From Euryodendron excelsum (Eukaryota > Streptophyta > Magnoliopsida > Ericales > Pentaphylacaceae), in assembly GCA_033060915.1 (NCBI GenBank), contig CM065378.1, positions 31,322,501-31,386,500 of the forward strand: a stretch of DNA of 64,000 bases, given 5' to 3'. Positions 24,901 through 35,293 of this stretch are shown piece after piece. The position numbers were made by a program, and so were the translations under genes. The first letter of the stretch is position 1, and the number at the start of each line of letters is the position of its first letter. The notes beneath the pieces are model-generated. The model saw only the letters and a program-made list of their open reading frames with translations. It did not search any database and was not told the origin of the DNA.

Positions 24901-27900
24901 AGAGAAAATTGTTGCAGATGGTCATTCGTCCAAATCATTTAGTTTTATGTTCTGGATAGTTGGTAGAATGCAAAAATTTAACACTATAGGAGAGATGGTG
25001 ACGCTTTTCCATATATGGAAGGGAAATAGTGATTCTCGCCCATGTTTAGAGCAAAGACGGGTTTAAGAAGTGCTTCCTGCAAGAACCTTGAAAAATGCTC
25101 ATCCTAAACCTTCCTTATTTATATTCAATCAAAACTACAAATTTTTAATCCACGGTTTTAAAATCCGTGCGCTTGAAATTCAAAGCCCAAAGCCATATCC
25201 AAGTAGCCAAACATACATCTAACTCAGCAATCTCTAGAAGTATACTAATTTTACCACACTGCAGGAAAAGCATTCAACCATGAACCACAGCTATCATCAG
25301 AGTACATTTGTTTGACTAATAAACCATAATTTTTCACATACAACTAGTTCCAAAGGCTCTCTACTTTTAAAAGAAGATTATTATGAGGTTAATCATTTTC
25401 TCCGTGTAACATACTCATCTAAGGAAGATTATATGGAGTAATATATTAAGGATCAACAAAATAAATATTCTAACAAGGCTATATAATTCTGTTCGTTAGA
25501 GGAATTGAAAGAGTTTCTAAGTTTGGCTGATTGCATGAAGTAATGTTAGCTATCAATGAATTAAAGCCTGGTTATTCTTCTCAATTTTTATTGACATAAA
25601 CAGATTGCATAAACAAGGAGTTATTTTAATTAATTACACTATAGACAGTAGATAATCATTTTTTATGTGCAATTCATTTCATCTTCTAAGAAATAAAAGA
25701 GTTAAAAAGTAATATTACAATGAATCCATTTATCTTACAGATTAGGCAAAGAAACATATCAGGTATAACGGTTCATAGCTAATAACATATAAATCTAAAA
25801 CAGCATGCTATTTCGTTAAATACAAATGACCTTAGAGGTTGTTTTACAATTAACGTACAAAGACCTCCTTGCAGACATACATTTATTGATTTAGCTTGCT
25901 ATCTGTAGATGTACAAAAACTGAAACTTTCTTTGATAGGACACATTATTAGCAGTAATATTTACTTGAGATAAAACTTAGTTAAGAAATAGGAAGGGGAA
26001 AGGTCAGTGGGTTAACAATAAGTGCTCAACAAGAGTAAGCAGCACCAGGTCAAAAATCTGCAATATTTCATAGTCCAAGAAGAAAAAGAAAATAAAAACG
26101 AAACAAAGTATAAATGAGGCAAGACACTAATAGAGTGTAGCATGGCCCTGGATGACAGAAAATTGGTAAAGGAGGTGTTCTTAATAAATGTCCACAATTT
26201 GAAAGAAGGGTGGACTAGTAAATACTAGAAAATGTTCTTGAATACCAAAATTCAACATTATATTAGAAGTTCCATATACCACATTAGCAAGGACAAGAAA
26301 ATTACCTGATCAGCCCCCAAACATTCAGGTGAGTTCATGGGGCTTGCACTTGTATATTTTTCACTCTTTGATTCCCTCTCTGCAACTACAACAGAATCAA
26401 GTGATGCTGGTGATAAACTCTCATCAATTCTGAGAACCGATGGCTGACAATCTAATGAAGCTTTCACAGAGCAATTTTTCAACGAACTAGCAGATAGTGG
26501 GCTTCCAGCTGACCTACCAGGAAACGCCCCCTGTGCATAAATCAGGAAGTTAAATGCATAAATCAAGACAAATTCACACAAAGAACATATACTTGCTCTA
26601 CTTAATAACAGGTGATAGTTAAAAACTAGGAAGAACCAATTCATGATAATGAAACAACATGTGATACTGAAGAATTCAAACTCCATTGAGAACGCCACCA
26701 ATCCATCAAAATGTTACCTCTCTTCCTCAAGTTATCAATTGTCAAAATAGCTTCATGGGCAACCGTCCAAGCAAAGAAAGCCACCTTGGGGGGAGCATTT
26801 GAATGCCATATAACTTTTGTTTCTTTCTCTCTTTCTTTTTTATGAGTAAAGATTGCCATTGAATGCCATATACCTTTCCACAGGAAGGAAAGATTGCCAA
26901 CACCAATAAGTCTTCAATAAAAAGAGGAAACAGAGAACACTCCATTCTTACCCCTCCCCACCTCAAAGTATGCTCCTCCACTGTTGGGACCAAAGTTTCT
27001 TGGATATCTATTCTTGTTTTGGTAATTAAGAAAAATCTTACAAAAACTAACCTTGTTAATCATGCAACTTAACTTTGCTTGTGGCATGTGGAGCTTGCAC
27101 AAATTGCTAAGGTCACAACAAAACCAGATAACCCGTAGTTTCAAAGGTGTTGTTGTGAAAGAAATAAGTTAGTGCAGCAAATGTAGTGAAATGATGGCAG
27201 GTGGAATTATGGAATTTGCAATATTACCCTGTTTCTTTTATTTTGTTTCTCTTTCCATCAGAGCCAAGGTGGAAGCATGATGCAACCTAATGGAACTTAA
27301 ATCTATGTCAAAGCCTAAGTATTCCCAATGAAAACAAAGGAAACCTTCAGTCAATAAAAACTATGGTTTTTATGTAAGTAACAATCTTTGCATGCCTAAC
27401 TTGCATATAAGAACATAACCAAAATAAAACGTAGCCTGACCCATTAATTAACTCTAAACTTAGCCTCTACCAACACTCAAATGAAACAAAAGAGTAAAAG
27501 GCAGATGAAATGAGGGGATGGGGACAATACTTTAGCTGTAAAAGCGTAATTCATTAATTAACCCCCTTAATAGTTAAACGGCCTTTCAGCTGAATTCATA
27601 TTCCAATAAAAAAAAATTCATTTCTTATATGAGATTAATATTCAATTGAATAAGTATGAGTAAAGGATCTACTTATTTTTAAAAAAAAATTAAAATTGGT
27701 ACAAGTAAAAGATGCATAGACCTTGATAGAATAGTGTTACCATAAAAAAAATACATAATTTTCAATTTTTAGAGAAGATGTTGAAGCAAAAAAGCTGCTT
27801 CACGTTAACTTTGGTTTATTGGAGAGCTCAATATACTGTTTTAGCTAGGCCTCAACTATCTAGTTATGCGATCCATGGAGATGTAACAGTTCCACAAATT

Positions 27901-28784
27901 GCCAATAAAACTGCTCAATTCATTTTTTGCCATAAATCTAAGTACCACCCAAAGAACCAGAGACATACTGCTCATAAACCTCACACCTCATGCTAATGCC
28001 ATATAGAATTCTACTACTTTGATGTTCTATATTGCAATAACAAAATCAGATCCTTTATGCCTGAAAACACGAACTACAAAGGTACCCATGTCACTAGAAT
28101 ATATATACTAGTGACTTTTTTTTTTATGATGAGAAGAGGTAAAACCGTAGTTAATTGAAAATTCAAAGAAAATTCAGTTAAGGTGACTGAAAATAACTTC
28201 AAGGGAGAGAGGATGCTTAGAATTTAAAAGCAATGTAAGATATGTTGTGAATTGAAAGAAACACACCGAAACTCAATTGACCTACTAGTAAAGCAGCTGA
28301 ACAGAGAGGGGACAGAGGGAGAGTGGGTATAGAGATATCCAACCATTTGCGAAGGAGGCGGAGAGGAGCGATAGGTTGTGCCATCGGGCTCAACGGTCCA
28401 TCCAGCCTCACGAGCAAGGGCGGCAAGGACGTCATTCATGTCAGCGCGTGCGGGGAGAGGGAAGTTGCCATACTGGCGGAGGCCGGCGAGCATGCGGCTG
28501 GTGATGGCGCGGCGGTGGCGCTCCCGAAGCTTGGTCCGCTCCTTCTCCTTCTCCCTCTCCTTCTTCCCCTTGACACCTCCTCCGGCAGAAGCGGCTTCGA
28601 CGCCCATCGCCACCACCGCAGCGGCGGCCGTGGCCGCGAAGCCCCGGGGGCGGCGCTGCTGAGGCTGGGCCTGATGTTGGAGTGGGTGGGGATGGGGTTT
28701 GGGGTAATGATCGGAGCTGTGGTCGCTCTGGGGGTCCAGATCTTGTTTAAGGTGGTGGCTGTTGCCGCCGTTGTTGTTGTTCAT
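15994..28784 (-). CDS. BAM8: BAM8-type BZR1 / beta-amylase-like transcription regulator
   Basis: This gene encodes a BZR1-BAM protein, in the known family a nuclear DNA-binding regulator of brassinosteroid-related genes rather than a starch enzyme. Exons are 28784-28344, 26530-26306, 24253-24173, 24017-23814, 23412-23218, 22072-21908, 19725-19465, 17283-17071, 16906-16687 and 16022-15994. All junctions are GT/AG with phases that agree, giving 677 aa. Residues about 76-147 form the BZR1 DNA-binding region ([22 protein letters not shown]). The rest is a glycosyl hydrolase 14 barrel ([30 protein letters not shown]). Both catalytic-position glutamates remain: E416 ([10 protein letters not shown]) and E540 ([12 protein letters not shown]). 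The flexible loop reads GGNDSS instead of the GGNVGD of active enzymes, as in non-catalytic BAM8. The N-terminus is low-complexity (N, H, P, Q). The last exon encodes only about nine residues (EIAGELEP then stop). Reading through the donor at 16,686 would instead give a longer C-terminus. Confidence 0.92.
22150..22555 (+). mobile_element. LINE fragment (zf-RVT region) in BAM8-type intron 5
   Basis: On the + strand, antisense to the host gene, shifted frames read HLLLHCPVA, then [15 protein letters not shown], then [17 protein letters not shown]. These are successive parts of the C-terminal region of plant LINE reverse transcriptases. It is broken by frameshifts and stops and is clearly a relic. 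Confidence 0.7.
22555..23010. mobile_element. MITE-like dispersed repeat, copy 2 (intron 5)
   Basis: Inverted relative copy of 8,285-8,745, placed directly next to the LINE fragment. Read on the - strand it carries the same ordered landmarks (ACCAGAAAACG, GGAACAACATTCCAA, CTATCCAATATGATC, GGTTACCTAA, TGGAGTTTTGG). The two copies are visibly diverged, so the insertions are not recent. Confidence 0.7.
26640..26870 (-). mobile_element. LINE fragment (zf-RVT region) in BAM8-type intron 1
   Basis: On the - strand a frame reads [20 protein letters not shown] and then [10 protein letters not shown], the conserved zf-RVT start of plant LINE polyproteins. It ends abruptly on both sides. Same orientation as the host gene. 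Confidence 0.75.
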
Positions 28785-28960
28785 ATCTGCAACATTTACA
28801 CTCCGCTGGACTTCACATCTTTTGTTTCTTCACTGTCTCTCCCTCTCCCTCTCTCTCTCTCCGCTTTTTCTCGTGTCCTCTTGGCGCAGTTGATTGGAGA
28901 AACGGAAGTTGCTAAATTATGCTTTTGCCCCCGTAATTTTGCTCAAAATTTTGCCATCAT
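28781..28960 (-). promoter_or_regulatory. BAM8-type 5' leader with GA-rich tract and two tiny uORFs
   Basis: Read on the - strand, the leader holds a GA-rich tract (about 28,858-28,832). A start-stop element ATGTGA follows at 28,818-28,813. A 4-codon uORF (28,795-28,781, M-L-Q-I) has a TGA stop that overlaps the main ATG as ATGA. If transcription starts upstream, these could lower or gate translation. The transcript start is not known from sequence. Confidence 0.5.
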
Positions 28961-30188
28961 TTCTCAAATTCCATTTCATTTATGATAAATTGCACCAACA
29001 GTCCTCGTAATTTTTGCGAAACTTTACATTAATCCTTGTAGTTTCAATTTAAACTCGTACAACGGTACAAGTACAATTCATCAATTTAATCCTGCACAAC
29101 TGCAGTTTGAAATAAATTGCAATGTGATCCTTCCATCGTTAGAAATGGCAACGAAAAATGGGTATATAAAAATAAGAATTTGGAGAGTACAATGCAATGA
29201 AAATCTACCACTACCACCAATTGGTTAGTTCAATGGATAAAAACATAAATATTTTTGCTCAATTCATTCGTTCAAATTTTAATAGTAGTTTGGTGAGACT
29301 AAATATAATATCTAGAGTATGCAGTGAAATTTAAGTTTCGACCCTGACGTAAATACTATGAGTTTTTTATGGATAACTTTATAGTGCTGAAGAATAATAC
29401 TCTTGACAAATGTGTAAAATAGTCGATCCATGTATCTATTTTAAACATTACCATCATGCTATCACTTTACACTATAATCGGTTATATGGTTTATAAAAAA
29501 TTTGCTATCTATCTCATCTTCAAAAAAATATATGAGATATGCGTATAGTATAAATTGTGTACATTTATCTCGAATCTGATCATTACACATTTCCATTGTT
29601 TTTTTTTTTTTCGGTTTTTACAATAAAAACTCTACACTTGTGGTCGAAGTTGCTGTGTCTTCTGTTAATAATTGTCAATAAATTTAACCCCCAAAAAAAT
29701 AGACGTGACTATCCATGGCAGACCCAAGAATTTTGTTAAGAGGATTAAGGTAAAAAATTTTAAATTTTGGATAGTCATGGTAAAATTTTCTGAAGCTTAT
29801 GGTCAACCCACATAATTACTGTACTACTTCACTTGCAAAGTAATGCTGCACTCATAGAAACAACTGTTCTTATTTACCCGTACAGACAATCAAATTAATA
29901 AAATTCAGCCATTGAACCCCAATTTAAGAATAAATTACAGAACCTAAATCAAATTAAAAGACAGATGTTTTGGAAAATTTGAAATAATCTGTTTTCTGCA
30001 ATGGCTTGTCCAATTACCCATCCTGAGGTTTAACAGTTTCTCAGTTTTTCCTTTATAGGAATTGCAAATATTCTTATAACTGTTGAAGATTTGTCTCACA
30101 TGGAAATCACAGCAACAATCAAGCAAAAGCATTCCAGCTTGCACATATATAGTAACCCATTGTCCATCCCACTACGAAAATGTGAAAT

Positions 30189-30191
<3 letters not shown>

Positions 30192-30236
<45 letters not shown>
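30192..30236. repeat. (AG)n microsatellite
   Basis: About 22 uninterrupted AG dinucleotides. Together with the CT array at 30,363-30,394 it forms an inverted dinucleotide pair downstream of the RING gene stop. Confidence 0.95.
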
Positions 30237-30238
<2 letters not shown>

Positions 30239-30360
30239 CATACAGTGGACAACATGATCATTTCAAACACCAAGATGCATTCAGGAAACCAGATAGGAAT
30301 CTTGAATTACACAGAAAGCCCTTCTAAGAATATATTCATATAATATCACTTCTCCGTAAA

Positions 30361-30362
<2 letters not shown>

Positions 30363-30394
<32 letters not shown>
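30363..30394. repeat. (CT)n microsatellite
   Basis: About 16 CT dinucleotides, complementary to the AG array 126 bp away. Confidence 0.95.
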
Positions 30395-30397
<3 letters not shown>

Positions 30398-30614
30398 GCT
30401 TCCAAGATTTTAGCAGGAGAGACAGCGCATGGCATGAGAAGTTCAGTCCATTTCTACCAGCCTGTAATGTTTTCATGTGCAACAAAGAATTTGACAAGGC
30501 AACAAGAACCATACCAGCAGAAAAAGACTTATTCTCAAATCATCACCACAAAAGGGCACAACTTCTTACTTTTGCCGTGTTAGAGAACCTCTCAAGTTCC
30601 TATTGTCCTGCTGG

Positions 30615-33600
30615 TCACCAAGAAACCAACGGCAAATTGGTTGCCTTAATTCTCTGATGGCACTGAATCTGGTCTGCAGATATCCCCACGGCAAAGTGGA
30701 CAACCCTGTGTTCATTACAGGAGTTAGCCAAATGTTATAATGTCCTAAATTATGAAAATAACAGTTGCTAAAAGTTTTGGCAAGTGGAAAAATATACTTT
30801 AAGCTAATGTAATATATCTTCCAAAAGTAGGGACATAAAAATTGAATGAGCTTGGCAGAGAACCGTTGGGAGAACATCCTTGTTCATAAAAATATAATAC
30901 CAGAGACTTTGTTCAGAAAGAACACAAGCTAAGCCCATACCTGTGAATCTCCTTGAGCCATTTGTCCACACATGTTATATGAAATTCATGGTGGCATGGT
31001 AACATCCTCATGCTATCTCCTTCCTCATACTCAACAAGGCATATGTAGCATCTGTTAACTCAATGGGTCACCAAAAGGAAAATGATCAAGAGATGGAAAA
31101 CAAGACAAAAGAAAAGCTTTATTGTGCAAAGATAACTTAGTGGACATACCCTCAATTTTTATTTGCTGTTCTTAACTCTTACACTATGTTTGGAATGAGG
31201 AAATGTGAGGATAAGTGAGGGGAAATGCATTGCTTCTCCTTGTTTTAGTGTTTATTGAGTAGAAGGGGAAGAGGTTAAAAGGGAAGGTTAAAACCCTTCT
31301 ATTCACTTTTTGGAGAGGAAGTGAAGGGAAGAGAGTGATTACTGAAGGGCAACTACTTATAAAAAGTTCAAATGATTAAGAAAAAAGGTTTGCTACTTTA
31401 AGGTGTGTTCATCTTGCTTCCAAGAATGTTAGACATCACTCTAATAAAATGTCACATAAGTCATGTTGGCAAGCATTTGATACGTGGGCTAAGTGTCCCA
31501 AACATGAAATTTATATTCAAATTTTGGACAAGTATACGAGGTGTCAACACCAGTCTGGGAAAGTTCACAAATAAAGTGAAATACAAAAACTTACTGTGCA
31601 GCCTCCTCATTCAGATGCTTTTGCGATTTACTGAACAATTTCACAGGCAGTGATTCCACAACTTCATTAGGTGCAGGAACAGATCCAATCGAAGACACAG
31701 AAGGCCGAGAAGATAAAACTACAGATTGCTGGTGAATTTCATCTAGAACCTAATTAAGATACATATAAAAGATTCAACATTTATGAAACAATGTACAAGG
31801 AGAATAATGGAAGTGTCACCCTCATAAAAGGCAAAATACCTCAAACAAAGCTTCAGCTAACATGACAATTCTCGAAATGCTAGCTCTAGCATTGGTCTCA
31901 TCATTTGAATTAGCACCTCGGTTACTAATATGACATGTGCAATGACCTGTCCGATGTTGACCAGATACGATACAAGACCTCTCATGTCCAGACAGGTTCT
32001 CAAAACGGCTGCCCAACTGCTGAAGAGCACGAACCTAAAGTTTGTCATTCATTTAAGAATGTTATGCCCAGAAGACATGAAACTAGATGCACAGGCATAC
32101 AAATATTGGTCACAAGAAGACACCTTAGCATAGTCGAATGGATTGTAAAACTATAGCAGAGAAGTTCCACACAATACAGGATGAGTCCCACTTTTTGTCT
32201 ATAAGGGAATGCCGCTTTACAGGGTAAATTGTAAAACAAACATCAACTACCATATATAAACAATTGGGTTGAAATTCAGCAGAGTAATGTTCTAGACAGG
32301 GAAATGGAAGGCTTAAAAAGCGTACATGCCTTACAATGGTTTTAACTATCAATATACGCTGTAAGTTTCTATGCTAAGGGCTTTTTTGCATTCTCCAATC
32401 AAACAAATTACCTATAATAGCAGAAATTTTACATACCTGAGACCGTATTCTTCTTCTCCTTTCAAGGAAATTTGATCTATGCTCCAAGAGATCACGATAC
32501 CTGCCTTCTCTTGCACGTGACGTTTGCACTTCATAATCTTGACTACTGTACAATGAGTTAGACATACCAGATGAATCATAAACAGAAGAAGATGAGATCA
32601 ACGCATTCTCATTGGGTGCCGATGCCCTTGTTCCACCACCAAAAGCCAGTGTCCCACCATGCTGACTGGAATCTCTCAATTCAATCTCTTGTTGTAAAGG
32701 AGAAAATGTTGAGTCAGGAAATGATGATCTCCTAAGAACTCTGTCACGAAGTCTTCCAACACTTAGGGTTCTACTAAAGCGAACATTCCGTTCCACAGGT
32801 TCTCGAGCTCCAATCCACCTATCAGTAAATCTTGTCTCTGTACTCTCTATATCCGGATGGTTTCTAGGAGAGAGCAAACTTACATTGAATTCAACTCTAG
32901 GATTATCTCCATCTCTGGCCACATTTAGAGCAGAAGTTGTAGGATTTGACTCTAAGCTACCAGGAGTAAACTCTTCATACTTTGGTGAGGGTGACCTATT
33001 ACTAAGGCATGCAGGAAGGAAGTCTCGACCTCGTGAAAATTTATTTCTGTTAACTGAGCCACATGCAGGACCTGTGCGTAGATGAAGTTCTTCCTCTTCA
33101 TTTGAAACTGTGAAACTTGTTGGTGGTACAGGATAAGGCCTTGATGACCCAAAACTTGTTGCTCTGCTCGGCCTGAAGCTTGCATTACTGGGAAAGAAGC
33201 TGAAGCGGGAGAGAAAACGGCTCGAAGGACTCACTGACCGAGTACAGAAAGCTCGGGAAGAACTACTACCAGCTCCAGATACAGTATCTGAGAGGTTTGG
33301 TTGACCCCACTCATCAAGCTCAGTGCTAGAAGATATACCGGCTGTCTCATCAGGTTGTTCAGCTTTAACTTTGCTGTAACATTCAGCTTTCACCTGGTCT
33401 GAGTCTGATTTATTCTGGTTGGCACTTGGGCTGTTATAACCATTTCCTTTACTCCGATGATCAGAAACCTAAAACATGTATAAGATATCAATTTAATTCT
33501 GTAATACATATGACTATTTTAGTGCATGTAATATACACTAACATAGATGACAGTTCAGACAAATCTATTTTACTTGCAAGATGATACAGAAATAATATGC

Positions 33601-35293
33601 AAGAAGACTAATAGTAATGGCAGTTTCACTTCTCTAAAATAAAGGATTTACAGGTAGCATTATGCAACCAAAGGAAAAAGGTAATCACGCAAATAAAATT
33701 TTCAGTGTTGACACAGGTTTAGTTAGTCACTAAGGGCATGACCCAGACGTATGTAAATCTGTGTGTATAGCAAGGGTAAATAGAACACATCAAAATGTCT
33801 GACTCAAGAGGACTCTTACGATTTAGCATGATCAGGGAGGCAGAGGATCAGCATTTGATAGTTAAGGGAAGAGAGGAAAATGAGGCGTCATACATGGGAG
33901 AGATGAGAATGTGTACACATAAATCACTATGTCCATGGGAGAGCTGAGGAGTCATACATGGGAGGATCAGCATTTGTTTGACTAAATTTATCTCAGCAAT
34001 CAAAAAGTCTTAAAATTATCTTTGTAGAGCTAGAGGTGACATATTTTTCTTGAAGCCTAGCCAATGCAGTTGCTTTATTGAAATAATAAAAAAGCATTGT
34101 AAACGTGTTTGCTATTTACTGTAGAAAATGTTAGTTATATGTGCTGGCACCCTATCCGGCACACAATTTCCCTTGCCAAGTAATTTTGAAGTCAAGAACT
34201 GAACCTGAACAAGCTATTGGTCCTGCTTTAAAAATATTTATGGGGTGACTAAAAGGAAGTGAGGCAAAATATCCTCTAATAATTCAGGCAGAGGGAAGAT
34301 GCAAAACGTTCCAGTGAGTCCAAATGAATATAGGTTGCACCTCTCTCATCTATAGACTTATAATTGACACAAAACAAGAAATATTGCGAAGTAAGAAACT
34401 GCAAAATATGCAAACTGCAGATACACGCCGATCTTCAACTTCTACAACAAGTTTAGTGCCCTATACCTATCGAAAAGAGTAACGAAGAGAATGGAAATAA
34501 AAAATTTTCCTTACGGCCCACCCTATGATAAAGATGGATAACCGACTAATATAGATTGTGCTATAAACCCTATGTGAAGATAGTTTATGATCCATCACAA
34601 ACGTTGACAAATTGACAGTTTTACATATTAAATCACTTTTTCTTTTTTCTCTCTTTCTTTCCTTACACTGAGCTTGAATCCGGAATTGTGTAACTCGACC
34701 AAGAGCAGTCATAATGTAATATATACCTACCTACCTTAGGTTGTTCATTCATAGCACACATCCAGACTTGGGATAAACCAAACGTAAGCATATAAATCAG
34801 CAGACTAGACAAATTTTAGATCTTGCAACTGAATTTTTATCGGATAATTCTCCGTAATTTTAACGATTTCACAGATTTACTCATGCTGATCACTCCATTC
34901 TGCAACACAATACTGTTCTTCGAAAACTAAGCAAATGAAAACTCTCAAAAATTCAAGTCTGCCTTCCACATCAGTAACTCCCAATCCTAATCCACTTAAA
35001 TAAGCAAAACATACAAACACAGAAATAGAAACACCACAAAATGTAATAGATCAAAACAGCTATAAACTTCACAAGATATGAACTACACATATAGAGAGGG
35101 ATGCATAGAATTGAAAGGGCAAAGATAAAGTGACCTGCTCGTCATCATTGTCACTGTCGTGGGATCCAGACGACAGTCCAAGACAAGAAGATTGGAATAC
35201 TCTGCTTCCTTTGGAACGACTCCTCCGAAAACTGGAAGACGACGAGGAGGATGACGACTTAGCAGAATTGGGTTTGCTATTGCTCGAACCCAT
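30615..35293 (-). CDS. RING-H2 E3 ubiquitin ligase with frameshift in last exon
   Basis: This gene probably encodes a ubiquitin ligase that may be membrane-tethered: the chosen start gives MGSSNSK, a plausible N-myristoylation signal. An in-frame ATG 22 codons upstream (35,359) would mask it. Exons are 35293-35135, 33468-32437, 32034-31840, 31749-31595, 31051-30941 and 30705-30615. The long middle is Ser/Arg-rich and probably disordered. The RING starts [12 protein letters not shown] and continues [12 protein letters not shown] then DKWLKEIH, giving C-x2-C and C-x-H-x2-H-x2-C. The last exon, spliced in phase, reads RVVHFAVG and ends at 30,615 (580 aa). One frame over it reads CPLCRGDIC and ends at 30,646, the expected last Cys pair. 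A single missing nucleotide near 30,702 explains this, either a real mutation or a sequence error. The substrate is unknown. Confidence 0.85.

Larger units (their letters stand above)
28961..30614. other. Intergenic region between BAM8-type and RING genes
   Basis: Holds the BAM8-type promoter region and the 3' UTR of the RING gene. No coding region was recognised. It includes AT-rich unique sequence, a T-tract (about 29,600) and two dinucleotide arrays listed separately. Confidence 0.5.

Noticed and set aside
28323..28985. 220-codon + strand open frame
   Set aside because: It is antisense to the GC-rich first exon of the BAM8-type gene, where stops are rare. No family resemblance was seen.
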